Assembly (NCBI GenBank): GCA_031276875.1
Contig: JAISMG010000023.1
Location: forward strand, 1-44,819
Origin: Candidatus Peribacteria bacterium
GTDB lineage: Bacteria > Patescibacteriota > Gracilibacteria > Absconditabacterales > Absconditicoccaceae
Direction: 5' to 3'
Length of the DNA: 44,819 nt
The position numbers and the translations under genes were made by a program. Below, in pieces: positions 10,011-19,614 of the stretch (the stretch's first letter is position 1; each line of letters starts with the position of its first letter). Under the pieces are notes generated by a model. The model was not told the DNA's origin. It did not search any database and worked only from the letters and a program-made list of their open reading frames with translations.

Positions 10011-11495
10011 ATGACTAACCATATGAATAAAGATATATATATTAAACCTAAAAAATGGAATAACAAGCTACCTCAGGTCAAGAAGAATTTCGAAAATGCT
10101 TGAAACGATGTACGAGAAATAAAAAACAATTGAGCACTTTTGGGAACTCATCTTTTTCAAGGGGTAAAAGGCTATCTTTCCAAGGAAAAAGAAGATATTT
10201 CTCAAACATTAAACCAAAAACCAGAAATATTGGATTATAGCAAAGAAGTTTTACACGATATTAAAGAACTCTGAAAATATACTTGAATGCTCGTGCGACA
10301 TTTACTAAAGTCAGGAGGATACACTCTTTATAGTGCTTTAGACTATGTAGATACTCAAATCAGTAAAACGGGATTATTGAGAAAAAAAGAAAACTCTGAA
10401 ATTTGGAATACAATAAAAGAAAAAGTAAGAAATAATACTGTAAAACTATTGATTGTGGCAACATTAGCAGGAGGATGAATATATAAAGGATATCAATTGA
10501 TAACTCCTTCACAAAACACTATCAACATAGAAAATTCTTTACCTTTTGAAAAACATACTCTTCCTTTTTGGGATGAAAACCCTGATTTTTTTGATACTAC
10601 ACTCTTTCATCAAAACTCATCAAAAGAAACACTAGCTCCTGGAATAACGATTATCCGTGATGCTGGAATTATTTTCTATGTGCTTCAACCAGAAGATTGT
10701 AAAGCAGAGTATCTCAAAGATGGGAAGATTTTTCGTGCAAATCTCAGCAAAAAACTAACAAAACTTCCAGAATTTTCCTATCTTTTAGAACTTCCTACCA
10801 AAAAAACTAAATCTTTTAATATCCCAATGAATGCAATAACAAATAACAAAAGATTTATCGAAAGAGGAAATTTTTATATTCCTCTGCCTCTTCATCCTGA
10901 TAATAGAACTATTTCTCCAGAAGATTTTGCCAATTATGCCTATGAAGCAATCCAAGAAATGAAAAGCTGACCCTACCAAAAAGAAATGGATACCCTCTTA
11001 CAAACCGTAAATGAGCAAGAACTGATTAGTGCAGCATTAGCATTTGCAAGAAGTGAAACAAGTGAAGCATATGCTCTTGCTAAAACTCCTATTGGTAGTG
11101 TAGAACTCCATCGTCGAGAAGAAGCCTACAAAACGTTTTCTTTTTCCTATTTTCATATCTTGATGGAAAAAGGAAAAGATGGATATGAATGACCAGGATA
11201 TAAAGCTAGAAAAAAACTCTGATTTACAGAAGGACAAACCTATCATCCCAAAAATGCAACTAAACTTTTTTTAGGATATTGGTTTGAAAAAGTAAAAGAA
11301 TTACAATCCAAAAAAACATTTGATAGAAATAAAGATGGAAAAATTGATGCAAGAGATATTTTTCCTTTGACAGAAGAGAATATTAGTATAGTAGGAAAAG
11401 TTTTCAATTGATGAAATGATTACGCTAAGAAATTATCTAAAAACTACAAAAATAGCAAAGAAATAATGAAAAATTCCTCAATACCTCATCATTAG
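10011..11495 (+). CDS. Membrane protein with EF-hand-like loop, 494 aa
   Basis: Several TGA-separated pieces join into one frame from ATG 10011 (a second ATG is at 10023) to TAG 11493, including a double TGA at 11409-11414. The N-terminal 140 residues are basic and look cytoplasmic, a membrane segment lies at about residues 145-162 (KLLIVATLAGG), and the rest would be outside. Residues about 438-449 read DRNKDGKIDARD, a canonical calcium-binding EF-hand/dockerin loop. The region before it (FARSET, SYFHILMEKGKDGYEGPGYKARKKLGF) resembles a lysozyme- or transglycosylase-like helical domain, but I see no decisive motif. Function is unknown. Confidence 0.75.
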
Positions 11496-11514
11496 TCGCT
11501 AAAAAATAATTAAC

Positions 11515-11605
11515 TAAAAGAAAAGCTCCAAATTCGGAGCATTGAAACAAATTTCACAAAATTGACTAATTTTTGAGGGAAAAGCAGACTTTTTTCATCT
11601 GCTTT
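11515..11605 (-). terminator. Two hairpins ending the minus-strand gene at 11604
   Basis: On the minus strand AAAGCAGA/TCTGCTTT (11581-11605) overlaps the stop codon of the coiled-coil gene. GCTCC/GGAGC (11525-11540) follows, then TTTTCTTTT. The second has the form of an intrinsic terminator. Confidence 0.65.
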
Positions 11606-12713
11606 ATGCTGCCATTTTTTGTTCTGATGGTTTAAATTTTACTTTTTCTGTCTTTTTCCCATTTCGATGAGTTAACATATGCCAACTTCTTCTGGTTCTT
11701 GTAAACTTTTCCTTCATATTCCACGTGCTTGGACGCCAAAAGTTCCAGTTCTTGGGATTGCCAGAAATTTTCGTATGTTTCACCGCATCGAACGTATCTC
11801 CCATCACATTTTCAATGACCTGTTCTGCACGATGAAAAAACTTGGCAGGTTTGCGAGCCAGCCATCGAGCAGCTTTAGGAATTCTTTTGTAAAGAGGCTG
11901 ACCTTTGGTAGATGACCGCGACCACGAAGGAGTATAAGATTGTTGAGTATTTATCATTGTTGTGGGAGTGTCGTGCTTTCTGAAGCCTGCAGTAAGCGTT
12001 TTTCCTATCTGTTTGGGAACTGTTTTGATATTATGTCCTAGATTTTTCCAAAATGATTTGGTAAAAAGCTGACTCGGTTCTGCTCCAATTTCTTCCATTT
12101 TCGCGTTTCGTCTATGAACGAAGGAGCCGACACCTCCAACCACAGAAGTTGCTGTTCCTACCACTCGATTCAAAGGATTTCGTGAAACATTACTTGACTT
12201 TTTTGGCGTTGATTTTTTCTTTGGAACGTTAGAGGTTGGCTTGTTTTCATTAGAAGAATTGATATATATATCGTTTTTAGGTTGGGAAGAATTCACCATT
12301 GGTTCTGGTTTTTGGAGTTGCTGTTCAAGGGCTTTGAGACGTTCTTCTTGTTCATTAATTTTTTTTGTAGCAATACTCTGTTGTTTTGTGAGCTCTTCAA
12401 CTGTGGTATTTCTTTCAGCAAGCTGTTTGTCTTTTTCGGCAAGTGCTTTGTTTTTTTCTTCAAGGAGTTTGTCTTTTTCAGTAAGTGTTTTGGTGATGTC
12501 TTGAGAAGTTTTTTCTGTTGAAGTTGAAGACGCAGGAGTAGCATTTTTATGTTTTTCTTTGGCAGAAAATTTCTCAGGAACAGAAGGTGTATCAGCTTTT
12601 TTTTCTGATTGCTCTGATTTGTTTGATTTCTCTGATTTTTCTGGTTTATTCGTGGGTGTTTTTTCTTCCATTTCTTCTGTAGGGGAAGTATTCGTTGGTT
12701 GTTCGTTAGCCAT
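11604..12713 (-). CDS. Basic coiled-coil protein, 369 aa
   Basis: The protein begins with a low-complexity Glu/Lys/Ser region, followed by a coiled coil with a KDKLLEEKNKALAEKDKQLAE pattern (about residues 78-135), and ends in a basic half rich in Lys, Arg and Trp (PKAARWLARKPAKFF, FWRPSTWNMKEKFTRTRRS). There is no signal peptide and no TGA codon. Such a layout suits a nucleic-acid-binding or scaffold protein, but this is inference. The gene lies 83 bp behind the shortened uvrB gene and has its own promoter, so its arrival may be connected with the loss of the uvrB end. Confidence 0.7.
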   Translation of the reverse strand: MANEQPTNTSPTEEMEEKTPTNKPEKSEKSNKSEQSEKKADTPSVPEKFSAKEKHKNATPASSTSTEKTSQDITKTLTEKDKLLEEKNKALAEKDKQLAERNTTVEELTKQQSIATKKINEQEERLKALEQQLQKPEPMVNSSQPKNDIYINSSNENKPTSNVPKKKSTPKKSSNVSRNPLNRVVGTATSVVGGVGSFVHRRNAKMEEIGAEPSQLFTKSFWKNLGHNIKTVPKQIGKTLTAGFRKHDTPTTMINTQQSYTPSWSRSSTKGQPLYKRIPKAARWLARKPAKFFHRAEQVIENVMGDTFDAVKHTKISGNPKNWNFWRPSTWNMKEKFTRTRRSWHMLTHRNGKKTEKVKFKPSEQKMAA

Positions 12714-12744
12714 TCTTCTTACTCATATGAATAAATACATTTCC

Positions 12745-12772
12745 AGTATACGAAAATCAGATTTATTTTCAA
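12745..12772 (-). promoter_or_regulatory. Promoter of the coiled-coil gene
   Basis: On the minus strand TTGAAA (12767-12772) and TATACT (12745-12750) are 16 nt apart, about 35 nt before the ATG at 12713. Confidence 0.65.
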
Positions 12773-12796
12773 TAGTATCTTGACAAAAATCTTTTC

Positions 12797-14401
12797 TTAC
12801 TCCCCTTCTCCAAATACTTCCTTCAAAATTTCCTTTTCAGGCTCTCCTTCAGGGACTTTGTGCAGGAATTCTTGCAAATGAGGTTTTTTATCCAAAAGGC
12901 GGTCTATCGACTGGAAGAGGAGCTGATATTGTCCTGATTTGGGATACACGTAGGTGATAGGGTCTAATAATCCCGTTGGTCTGATAATCTGCTCCACTAC
13001 TGCCTCGGAAAGTTCAATCTCATATTCCGCAGGAGTTGCCGAAAGAAAAATAGATTTCGCGTGTTTTTTCTGTTTGGAACGGAGATTTAAAAGCTGATTT
13101 TGCTCTCTGGCTGGTTTATGAATGAGGGAAGAACCTCCTGATGAAGGTCATAAGGTTTCCGTCTGTTTTAAGGTCTGAATATGGGTACTTGACACTAATT
13201 CTAAGGCATTACTCACTTGGTCGAGAGGAATATCTTCTAACGCTTTCCAATTTAGCAGTGCTTCCAATTCCTCGAAACGCAAAGGACGATGGTCAATAGC
13301 GGAAGGTAAACGAAATCCATATTTGATAAGATTATTTTTTCTGGCTCTATCTCCCTGTGCCATTGCGTGTAATTGAGGAATAGTCATATGGGACTCATCG
13401 ATGATGAGCAAAAAATCTTCTGGGAAATAGTCAAAAATCGTATTGGGAGCTTCCCCGGGCAATCTTTTATCAAAATACAGCGAATAATTTTCTATCCCAT
13501 TCACAAATCCCGTTTCTTTAATCATTCTAATGTCATATTCTACTCTCTTTTTCATTCTTTCTGCTTCTACCAATAGTCCTGCTTTTTCTAGCTCTTTGAC
13601 ACGCAATGTTTTTTCAGCATCCATCTGTTGGAGAATGGTTGCTATGTCGCTGGTATCTTGGAGATATTGCGTCGCTGGCCAGAGCATCATTTGTGTAGTC
13701 TGCTTTTTGAGTTCAAAGGTCAACGCGTCTCTAATTTCGATATACTCTAGAAAATCCTCATTGAAAAAGCATTTGTACACTATTTTTTCTGTGGAAGAGG
13801 AAATTTCCAGTACATCACCTTTGAGTTCAAACATTCAGGGTTCGAGTTTACCGTGCAAAGGTTTGTATTGCATATGCAGGAGCTGCTTTTTTATCTGTTG
13901 AAATTGATAACTTTGACCGACTTTGAGGAGTAAGCAATTGTCTCTGAAAAATCTTGCTTGCCCCAAACCATAGAGAGAAGAAGCTGACGCTACGACAATG
14001 ACATCTTCTCTGGAAAGCAAAGAAGCCATTGTTGCCAAGCGGTACATTTCGATTTCCTGATTGATAGTTGCTTCTTTTTCGATATAGGTTCAAGAAGCTG
14101 GAAGATAACTTTCCGGCTGGTAATAATCGAAATACGACACAAAATAATGCACAGCATTTTTTGGGAAAAAATGTTTAAATTCAGTAGAAAGCTGAGCTGC
14201 GAGCGTTTTATTGTGAGAGATGACGAGCGTGGGTTTTTGGACGTGTTGAATGATATTTGCCATTGTGAAGGTTTTTCCGGTTCCTGTCGCTCCTAGTAAG
14301 GTGATTTTTGTTTTCCCTTCTTCAAACGCAGAACGTATTGCGTGAATGGCTTCGGGTTGGTCTCCAGCAGGTTGATAATTAGCTTGTAGTTGGAACTGCA
14401 T
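12797..14401 (-). CDS. uvrB: UvrB-like excision repair protein lacking the C-terminal helicase part
   Basis: The 534-aa product follows UvrB closely from the N-terminus: [11 protein letters not shown], Walker [40 protein letters not shown], the [10 protein letters not shown] region, the DEAD-like [39 protein letters not shown] and IRPTGLLDP. UvrB normally has about 660 residues. Here the frame ends with TAA about 55 residues after RPTGLLDP, so motifs IV-VI of the second RecA fold and the UvrC-binding UVR motif are missing, and only 83 bp separates it from the next gene. An insertion of about 50 residues lies between RFEELEALL and FLSATP. I start at ATG 14401, not the TTG at 14407. Without the second motor half it could not act as a normal UvrB. 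Confidence 0.88.
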
Positions 14402-14429
14402 CAGCAATGAGAAGAATAAAGATGGTTGG

Positions 14430-14457
14430 AGTATAACAAAAGAGAAGAGAAAGTCAA
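14430..14457 (-). promoter_or_regulatory. Promoter of uvrB
   Basis: On the minus strand TTGACT (14452-14457) and TATACT (14430-14435) are 16 nt apart, about 29 nt upstream of the ATG. That an intact promoter remains argues that the shortened gene is still expressed. Confidence 0.65.
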
Positions 14458-14576
14458 AGAAAACTATTTCTCAAAAAATTATAATGCAAAATGCACCACT
14501 AATCAGTAAGATAATAAATATTCGTTTTACATCTTAAAAACATTAGTGATGCTAAGTACTACTCTCTTTACCTATG

Positions 14577-15110
14577 AAATGACAAGATTTCCCTTTCCCA
14601 TTTTTCCATAAATATTCAATAATTTCTCTTTCTCATTTGCAAAGTTGTCCCTTTTTTGTAGTAGAAAACAAGCTAATAGAAAGTATATAAAACTTCTACA
14701 AAATAGAGTAATGTATAGCCGTTTCTCTGAACTATTTAAACAGTGTCACGAGCATTGGTGAGTAGATGAAATTGTAGGATATACCCGTAATAATGGGGAA
14801 GAAATAAATGGTTTGTACAAGTACGGTGTATCATTTCATTCATTGCTATAAGAGAGAACGGGAATATTGGTTAAGACACGGGGAATATTGGTACAGAAAA
14901 AAGAAAGGAAAAAAAAGACAGCACTCGTTAATGTTCCCCTGATAGAAGCAAGAGCAGAAGAAATCGATAAACGTTTAATATTCGGACATTGGGAAGTAGA
15001 TATGATAGTATTACCAAAATGAGAGAAATGAGACTTAGTAAAATTGAAAAGAGCAACAAGGAGGCAGTAAAGCAAGCGATGATTAGTGCATTATCAGGAT
15101 ATAAGATAAC
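14577..15110 (+). pseudogene. IS30-family transposase remnant
   Basis: Pieces of a transposase lie in several frames. RKQANRKYIKLLQNRV (from 14663) leads to HEHWGVDEIVGYTRN, the helix-turn-helix region of IS30 enzymes. After an internal TAA the same frame resumes with VPLIEARAEEIDKRLIFGHWEVDMIV, where FGHWE-D carries the first catalytic Asp of the DDE triad. A further frame change gives KEAVKQAMISALSGYKI and then the homology stops, so the C-terminal D and E are absent. In-frame TGA codons (for example in HWGVDE) show that it was adapted to the recoded host. I see no terminal inverted repeats, and it is dead. Confidence 0.72.
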
Positions 15111-15138
15111 TTTCGTAGTGTTTTTTTTAAAAATTATT

Positions 15139-16680
15139 TTAGTAATAGCTATATCCAGCAGAACATTTTTCTTCACTATAATCCCAATAACACTGATTAT
15201 AATTTTTCCCGTTAAATTCTACTCCATTACAAACAAATTCATTTGTAAAAGAATTACAATAGTCTTCATCTGAACGAAAATACCCATATCCATTAGAGCC
15301 AAATGGATTATTATATTCACTACAATACTGAGTAGAATAAATAGAAGTAGAAGTGCTTCCTCCAGAAATAGATATTTCAGATTCTTTCTTTAATTGTCTC
15401 TGATAATAACCATTATTATTTATGATTGTAGAAGAGGACGCATAATCATATCGTTTTCCATTAATACATACTTTAGGAGAAGCTGATCATTCACAACTAC
15501 AAGAATAGGATTTACTACCATAACTCTCTGTAGTATATCAATGAGACATGGAAGAAGAAGAACTACTTGAACCTCAACAACTATTATCAGAATATTTATA
15601 AGAATAACTATAAGAAGAATTACATTTAGCACCACAAGTACCTAACTCAGCATTATAATTATAATCAGAATTATTACATTTTGGATATCCAACAGAATGT
15701 GTTAAAGTTCCATTATTACATTTTATAGTCACATCAATAGTATATCTCTTAGTAGCATTATAATCAGAATACATATGAATTTGACTATCTACAAGCTGAG
15801 GCACAGAAATAGAAAGAGCATTATATTTTGTATAAGTTTGACCAGAACAAATTCCAGTAGGAGTAGAAGCAAAATTACTTTTTACTTTCATATAATAATA
15901 TACTACATAGAAAGGTGGCATATTATTGTGGGGTTGATTACCACCAACTGAAGAAGTATTCTTAAGCCCAGCTTCTTTAACTTCTTGAGCAGATGAACTA
16001 CTATCATCTCCATTCTCCCAGTCAGTAAAAGAGTTAATAGTATGACTATGACTAGGCATTTCATTAGTGCTCAATTGATGTCTCACTTCACCATTATAAT
16101 TAGTGGAATAATCTTTATAAACATTATCAGCTTTCAAATTAAAAGTATAAGAAGAATAAGTACCTGCAGCAACTAGTGTTTTCCCTGCTAAATTAGGAGT
16201 ATATCCATCTAAATTTGTTCCAGATACCTGTCAAGAAATAAGACTTCCATCACACAATGCCCATCCATTAGCATTCATTACTGCTTTAGAAATTGTACCA
16301 TTAGTTGCAATAATCGTTCCAAGAGGAATTTGGTCAAAACCACTTAATTCTTGATTTTTCAACGACTCCAATTCAATTTGTAAATTTGCTAATTCACCAG
16401 ATAAGGTTGCATTCTCAGAAGATAAACTACTAATCGTACCCGATAATGTAGTAATTGTATCTGATAAATCTCCCACATATGTCAATAAATCATCCCATTT
16501 TTGAGCAGTAAGTTGATTGGAGGGAGAAGCTTGTGAAGTGAGAGTATTCAACGAAGAAGGTAAAGCTAATGTAATAATTGCTCCCCCAAAAATCACAACG
16601 GACACAAAAATCACTACACTGACCAGAGATTTCCAATACCGTTGCTTCTTATAGTGTTGAAAAAACGTTATTTTTTTCAT
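15139..16680 (-). CDS. Membrane-anchored surface protein with tail-collar-like domain
   Basis: This 513-aa protein starts with a basic stretch and a membrane segment (residues 18-40), then a coiled coil (LSDTITTLSGTISSLSSENATL, about 70-115). Next comes a domain of the phage tail-collar / microcystin-dependent type: IPLGTIIATNG, NGWALCDGS, YTPNLAGKTLVAAG, LSTNEMPSHSHTI and QPHNNMPPFYVVYYYMK. The last 250 residues are rich in Ser, Tyr, Asn and Cys (many YSCSCEG- or NQCYWDYSEEKCSAG-like pieces) and would lie on the outside. In phages this fold sits on receptor-binding fibres; on a cell it suggests adhesion, perhaps to a host bacterium. It follows the structured RNA at 16728-16896 at a distance of 47 nt. 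Confidence 0.82.
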
Positions 16681-16727
16681 TGAAATAGAAAAGAAAGAAT
16701 AAAAGCACCACTCAATGTCTTTTCAGA

Positions 16728-16896
16728 AAATAAAAAGACACCATAGAACGTGGTGCAATAACTTCAGACGGTAATATTGACAAGCAAACGACAGTTTGAA
16801 ATCTCACGAACTATAGTGTCGTTATGTCAAACTATACGAGATACTTGCCAAAAATAGTCCGGAGATTTTCCGCTACCGTTTTTGTGAAGTTATTGC
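16728..16896 (-). ncRNA. Structured RNA copy 1, about 169 nt, with promoter and terminator
   Basis: A 12-bp helix closes the molecule: GCAATAACTTCA at the 5' end pairs with TGAAGTTATTGC (16755-16766). Inside, ACGGTA/TACCGT, TTGGCAAG/CTTGTCAA and ATAGTTTGA/TCAAACTGT form further helices, leaving an apical loop with CACTATAGTTCGTGAGAT. The strand CGGACTAT can pair with ATAGTTCG of that loop, a pseudoknot. The 3' end is an intrinsic terminator, GCACCA/TGGTGT then CTTTTTATTTT. On the same strand TTGCAA (16925-16930), 16 nt and TACATT (16903-16908) place the start at about 16896, precisely the first base of the closing helix. A homologue lies at 28099-28270. I do not recognise a known family. Confidence 0.85.
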
Positions 16897-16902
16897 GACT
16901 TC

Positions 16903-16930
16903 AATGTACCTATTTCAAACTCAATTGCAA
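16903..16930 (-). promoter_or_regulatory. Promoter of structured RNA copy 1
   Basis: TTGCAA (16925-16930), a 16-nt spacer and TACATT (16903-16908), read on the minus strand. The layout is the same as in front of copy 2 (28065-28092), including the identical -35 box. Confidence 0.75.
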
Positions 16931-16965
16931 ATGAAAATTCAGATTTTTTTTAAATACATTTTCTT

Positions 16966-16993
16966 TTGATTTTCCTTCAGTGATACGTATAGT
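16966..16993 (+). promoter_or_regulatory. Promoter of sufC
   Basis: TTGATT (16966-16971), 16 nt, TATAGT (16988-16993), about 30 nt before the ATG at 17023. Confidence 0.6.
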
Positions 16994-17022
16994 TGATTTC
17001 GTTTACTTTATGAAACCATGTA

Positions 17023-17739
17023 ATGCTTGAAATACACAACCTCTCCGTTCAGATAGGAGAAAAAAAAATTCTAAATCAGATTTCTCTAGCCTTTGAACTC
17101 GGGAAAAATTACTGTATTCTCGGGAAAAATGGAAGCGGAAAATCTTCGCTCGCGATGACCTTGATGGGACATCCCACCTATACTATCACAGAAGGTGAAC
17201 TTTCCCTTGACGGTGAACATCTCACTACCCTTTCGCCTGATGAAAGAGCCAAAAGAGGGATTTTTCTCGCATTTCAGCATATCCCGGAAATTCCGGGCAT
17301 TAAATTATTTGAATTTCTCAAAGGGACGTATGATGTAGCACAAGGTCACACCACTACCTTTCTGGCTTTTAAAACGTTGATTGAACCTTTATTGGAAGAA
17401 TTGAAGTTATCAAAAGAATTTTTACGGAGAGACTTAAATGTAGGATTTAGTGGCGGAGAAAGGAGAAAATTTGAAATCTTGCAAATCAAACTCCTCCGTC
17501 CCAAACGAATTCTTTTGGATGAAATCGATAGTGGATTGGATGTAGACGCATTTAAAGTAGTTGCTTCTCGATTGGCAGAGCTCAATTCACAAGAAAATAC
17601 CTTTATTGTAATTACTCACATTTTTTCCATTCTGGAACGTTTGCCGATAGATGAAGTTATCATAATGAAAGAAGGAACCATAGCAAAAAAAGGCTGAAAG
17701 GAATTGGTAGAACAAGTGAAACAAAACGGATTTGAGTAA
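17023..17739 (+). CDS. sufC: SufC, ATPase of the SUF iron-sulfur assembly system
   Basis: The 238-aa protein is an ABC ATPase of the SufC type: Walker A GKNGSGKS at residues 34-41, FLAFQHIPEIPG in the Q-loop region (the PxxIPG element typical of SufC), signature FSGGERRKFE, Walker B ILLDEIDSGLD and the switch His in VITH. SufC works with SufB/SufD as a scaffold complex for Fe-S clusters in the cytoplasm. Only a short SufD-like gene is found in the window (19615-20238), on the opposite strand, so the operon is split. One TGA (Gly) lies 14 codons before the stop. Confidence 0.93.
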
Positions 17740-17781
17740 TTGCACAAGAAAACTCATTATTTATATTCTATATCTTCCATT

Positions 17782-18090
17782 ATGCACTCTTTAACTCCCA
17801 AACAACAGCTCGTTTATAAAACCTTACTCCACATTCCCAAAGGCAAAGTGATGACTTATGGAAGTTTGGGGAAATTTCTCGGCATACATCCCAGAGCAGT
17901 AGGAAAATTTTTGAGTAAAAATACGCAACCCGATATGTATCCTTGTTTCAAAGTTGTTGCATATGACGGCAAATTGAATGGTTTTGCCTATGGATTAGCA
18001 GACAAGGAAAAAAGGCTGAAAGCTGACGGTGTAGCGGTTATTGATGGAAAAGTGCCAGAGGAATATTTTTGGGAATTTCCTATTTCATAA
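17782..18090 (+). CDS. MGMT-family DNA-binding protein (alkyltransferase-like)
   Basis: The 102-aa product covers only the C-terminal DNA-binding domain of O6-methylguanine methyltransferases: IPKGKVMTYGSLGKFLG, the helix-turn-helix PRAVGKFLSKN and YPCFKVVAYDGKLNGFAYG. The alkyl-accepting Cys (residue 55) is present, but the family motif PCHRVV reads PCFKVV, so the His that activates the Cys is Phe. It may be a damage sensor rather than a full methyltransferase. I take ATG 17782 as start, since the upstream extension has no homology. It lies 42 nt after sufC and could be co-transcribed. Confidence 0.8.
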   Translation: MHSLTPKQQLVYKTLLHIPKGKVMTYGSLGKFLGIHPRAVGKFLSKNTQPDMYPCFKVVAYDGKLNGFAYGLADKEKRLKADGVAVIDGKVPEEYFWEFPIS

Positions 18091-18108
18091 AATTGCGTTA
18101 ATTTTGAC

Positions 18109-18136
18109 TTGACTTTATATAGCTAATAAGTATGCT
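18109..18136 (+). promoter_or_regulatory. Promoter of the PurM-like gene
   Basis: TTGACT (18109-18114), 16 nt, TATGCT (18131-18136), about 50 nt before the ATG at 18185. Confidence 0.55.
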
Positions 18137-18184
18137 GTACATATTCTTCTTAGAAAAGAAGCTTTTATTTATTACATTAATTCA

Positions 18185-19594
18185 ATGATAAACAAGGAAA
18201 ATACTCCCTATACAGAGAATTATGCTAAAGATGTTGTACAATCTGGGGATAGAGCATCAGGAAACTTTAACGTCACATGTAATGAGGCAAATGAAGGATT
18301 GAGTATCAGAGAATATTTACAAAAAATTTGACAAACGCGAACCGTTAACACGTGAAATAATGGTGTTTCCTCTGTAATTGAAAGTATAGATGGTGTAGGA
18401 ACAAAAGTACAAATCTACACCAATGTGTTTAATAATCTGATATCTATATTAGAAAAATGAGAAATTTCTGAAGAAGAGGTCTCTAAAACTGCAGTAACCT
18501 TACGAGAAAGAATGTTGCACGATCTCATTGCAATGAATGTTGATGATTTGAGAAATGGAGAAATGGCAGTTGCAGTAACAAATATTATTGATATTAACCA
18601 TTTACAAGGAATGTATGGAAAAATATTTGCTGATAGTATGGCAACCGCTATGGGAAACGTAATTAAGGAACTTGATATTGCAATGACGGCTGGAGAAACT
18701 GCAATATTGGGAGAACCAAAAAAAGTGCATACCTTCAATAAGTTACATCAAGAAACGGAAAATGAAATCAAAACAGTTTTAGGGGATACGTACGTATCAG
18801 AAGCACTTAAACAACAATTATTAGAGATTTTACAAAAAGCGGAAGAAAAAAGAAATGCTATTATGAAAGAAATAGAATTTAATATTTGAGGGACAGGACT
18901 GGGAATAAAGGAAGAAAAAGAAAAATTTGTAACATTACAAGCAGGACAAAAAGTGATAATGCTACAAGAACAACCTACAGATACCTGAATTATTGGACCA
19001 AGGTCTAATGGAATTACTGCTATTAGAAAATATATGACTCAGTTAGCAGGCGAAGGACGAGAAAATCTTTCTTTTGAAACATTTTTAGAAGAAATAGGAG
19101 AAAAAGCTGATAAGATACCAAACGATATCAAAACCGAATGTAAAGGATTAACAATGTGGGATATTGCTACAGGGAAAACTACCGTATTTAATCCCTTTGT
19201 ATCTAGAACACTCTTATGATGAGTTGAAGGAGAACCTATAGTAAAGATTTCTTCCCAAATTCACGTCACAGGAAATCCTGGAAGAAAGATTAAAGAAGGG
19301 ATCAAAAAAGAAGAAACCCAAAATTATTGAATTCAGTTAGATTTAAAAGAAGTTAAACTTCCTCAAATTATTGAGATATTACAACATACGTGTGATATTT
19401 CTGATGAACAAGCACTTTCTTCGCGAAATATGGGAATTCCTTATGTAGTAGTATGTGAATCATCAGATGTAAGTACTTTACTAGAAGAAGCACAAAAGGC
19501 TGGACATAGTGCAAAAGTTATTGGAGAAATTAGGGATAATCTTTGAGTTTATTTAGAGAACGTTTGAATTGGCAACACTTCTTTATGTATTTAG
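18185..19594 (+). CDS. PurM-superfamily (AIR synthase-like) protein
   Basis: Joined over several TGA codons, the 469-aa protein shows PurM-type motifs in order: YAKDVVQSGDRAS, SIDGVGTKVQIYTN, MLHDLIAMNVDDLRNGEMAVAVTN, AMTAGETAILGEP and, at the C-terminus, GIPYVVVCESSDVSTLLEEAQKAGHSAKVIGEI. PurM makes 5-aminoimidazole ribonucleotide in purine synthesis; relatives (SelD, HypE, ThiL, PurL) use ATP in a similar way. The protein is over 100 residues longer than usual PurM, with an extra region around residues 190-330. No other purine gene is near. The reaction may therefore differ from that of PurM. Confidence 0.75.
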
Positions 19595-19614
19595 TAACAT
19601 AATATTTTTTCTTT

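Noticed and set aside
12241-12783. Plus-strand frames rich in Phe, Ser and Leu
   Set aside because: They are mirror images of the Lys/Glu-rich coiled coil on the minus strand.
16699-16756. GCACCAC/GTGGTGC (16705-16711 with 16750-16756) as the terminator of RNA copy 1
   Set aside because: The inner hairpin GCACCA/TGGTGT followed by CTTTTTATTTT matches copy 2 exactly in layout and ends the RNA earlier; the outer pairing is probably secondary.
15139-16896. Prophage, because of the tail-collar domain
   Set aside because: No capsid, terminase, integrase or lysis gene is near, and the protein has its own membrane anchor.
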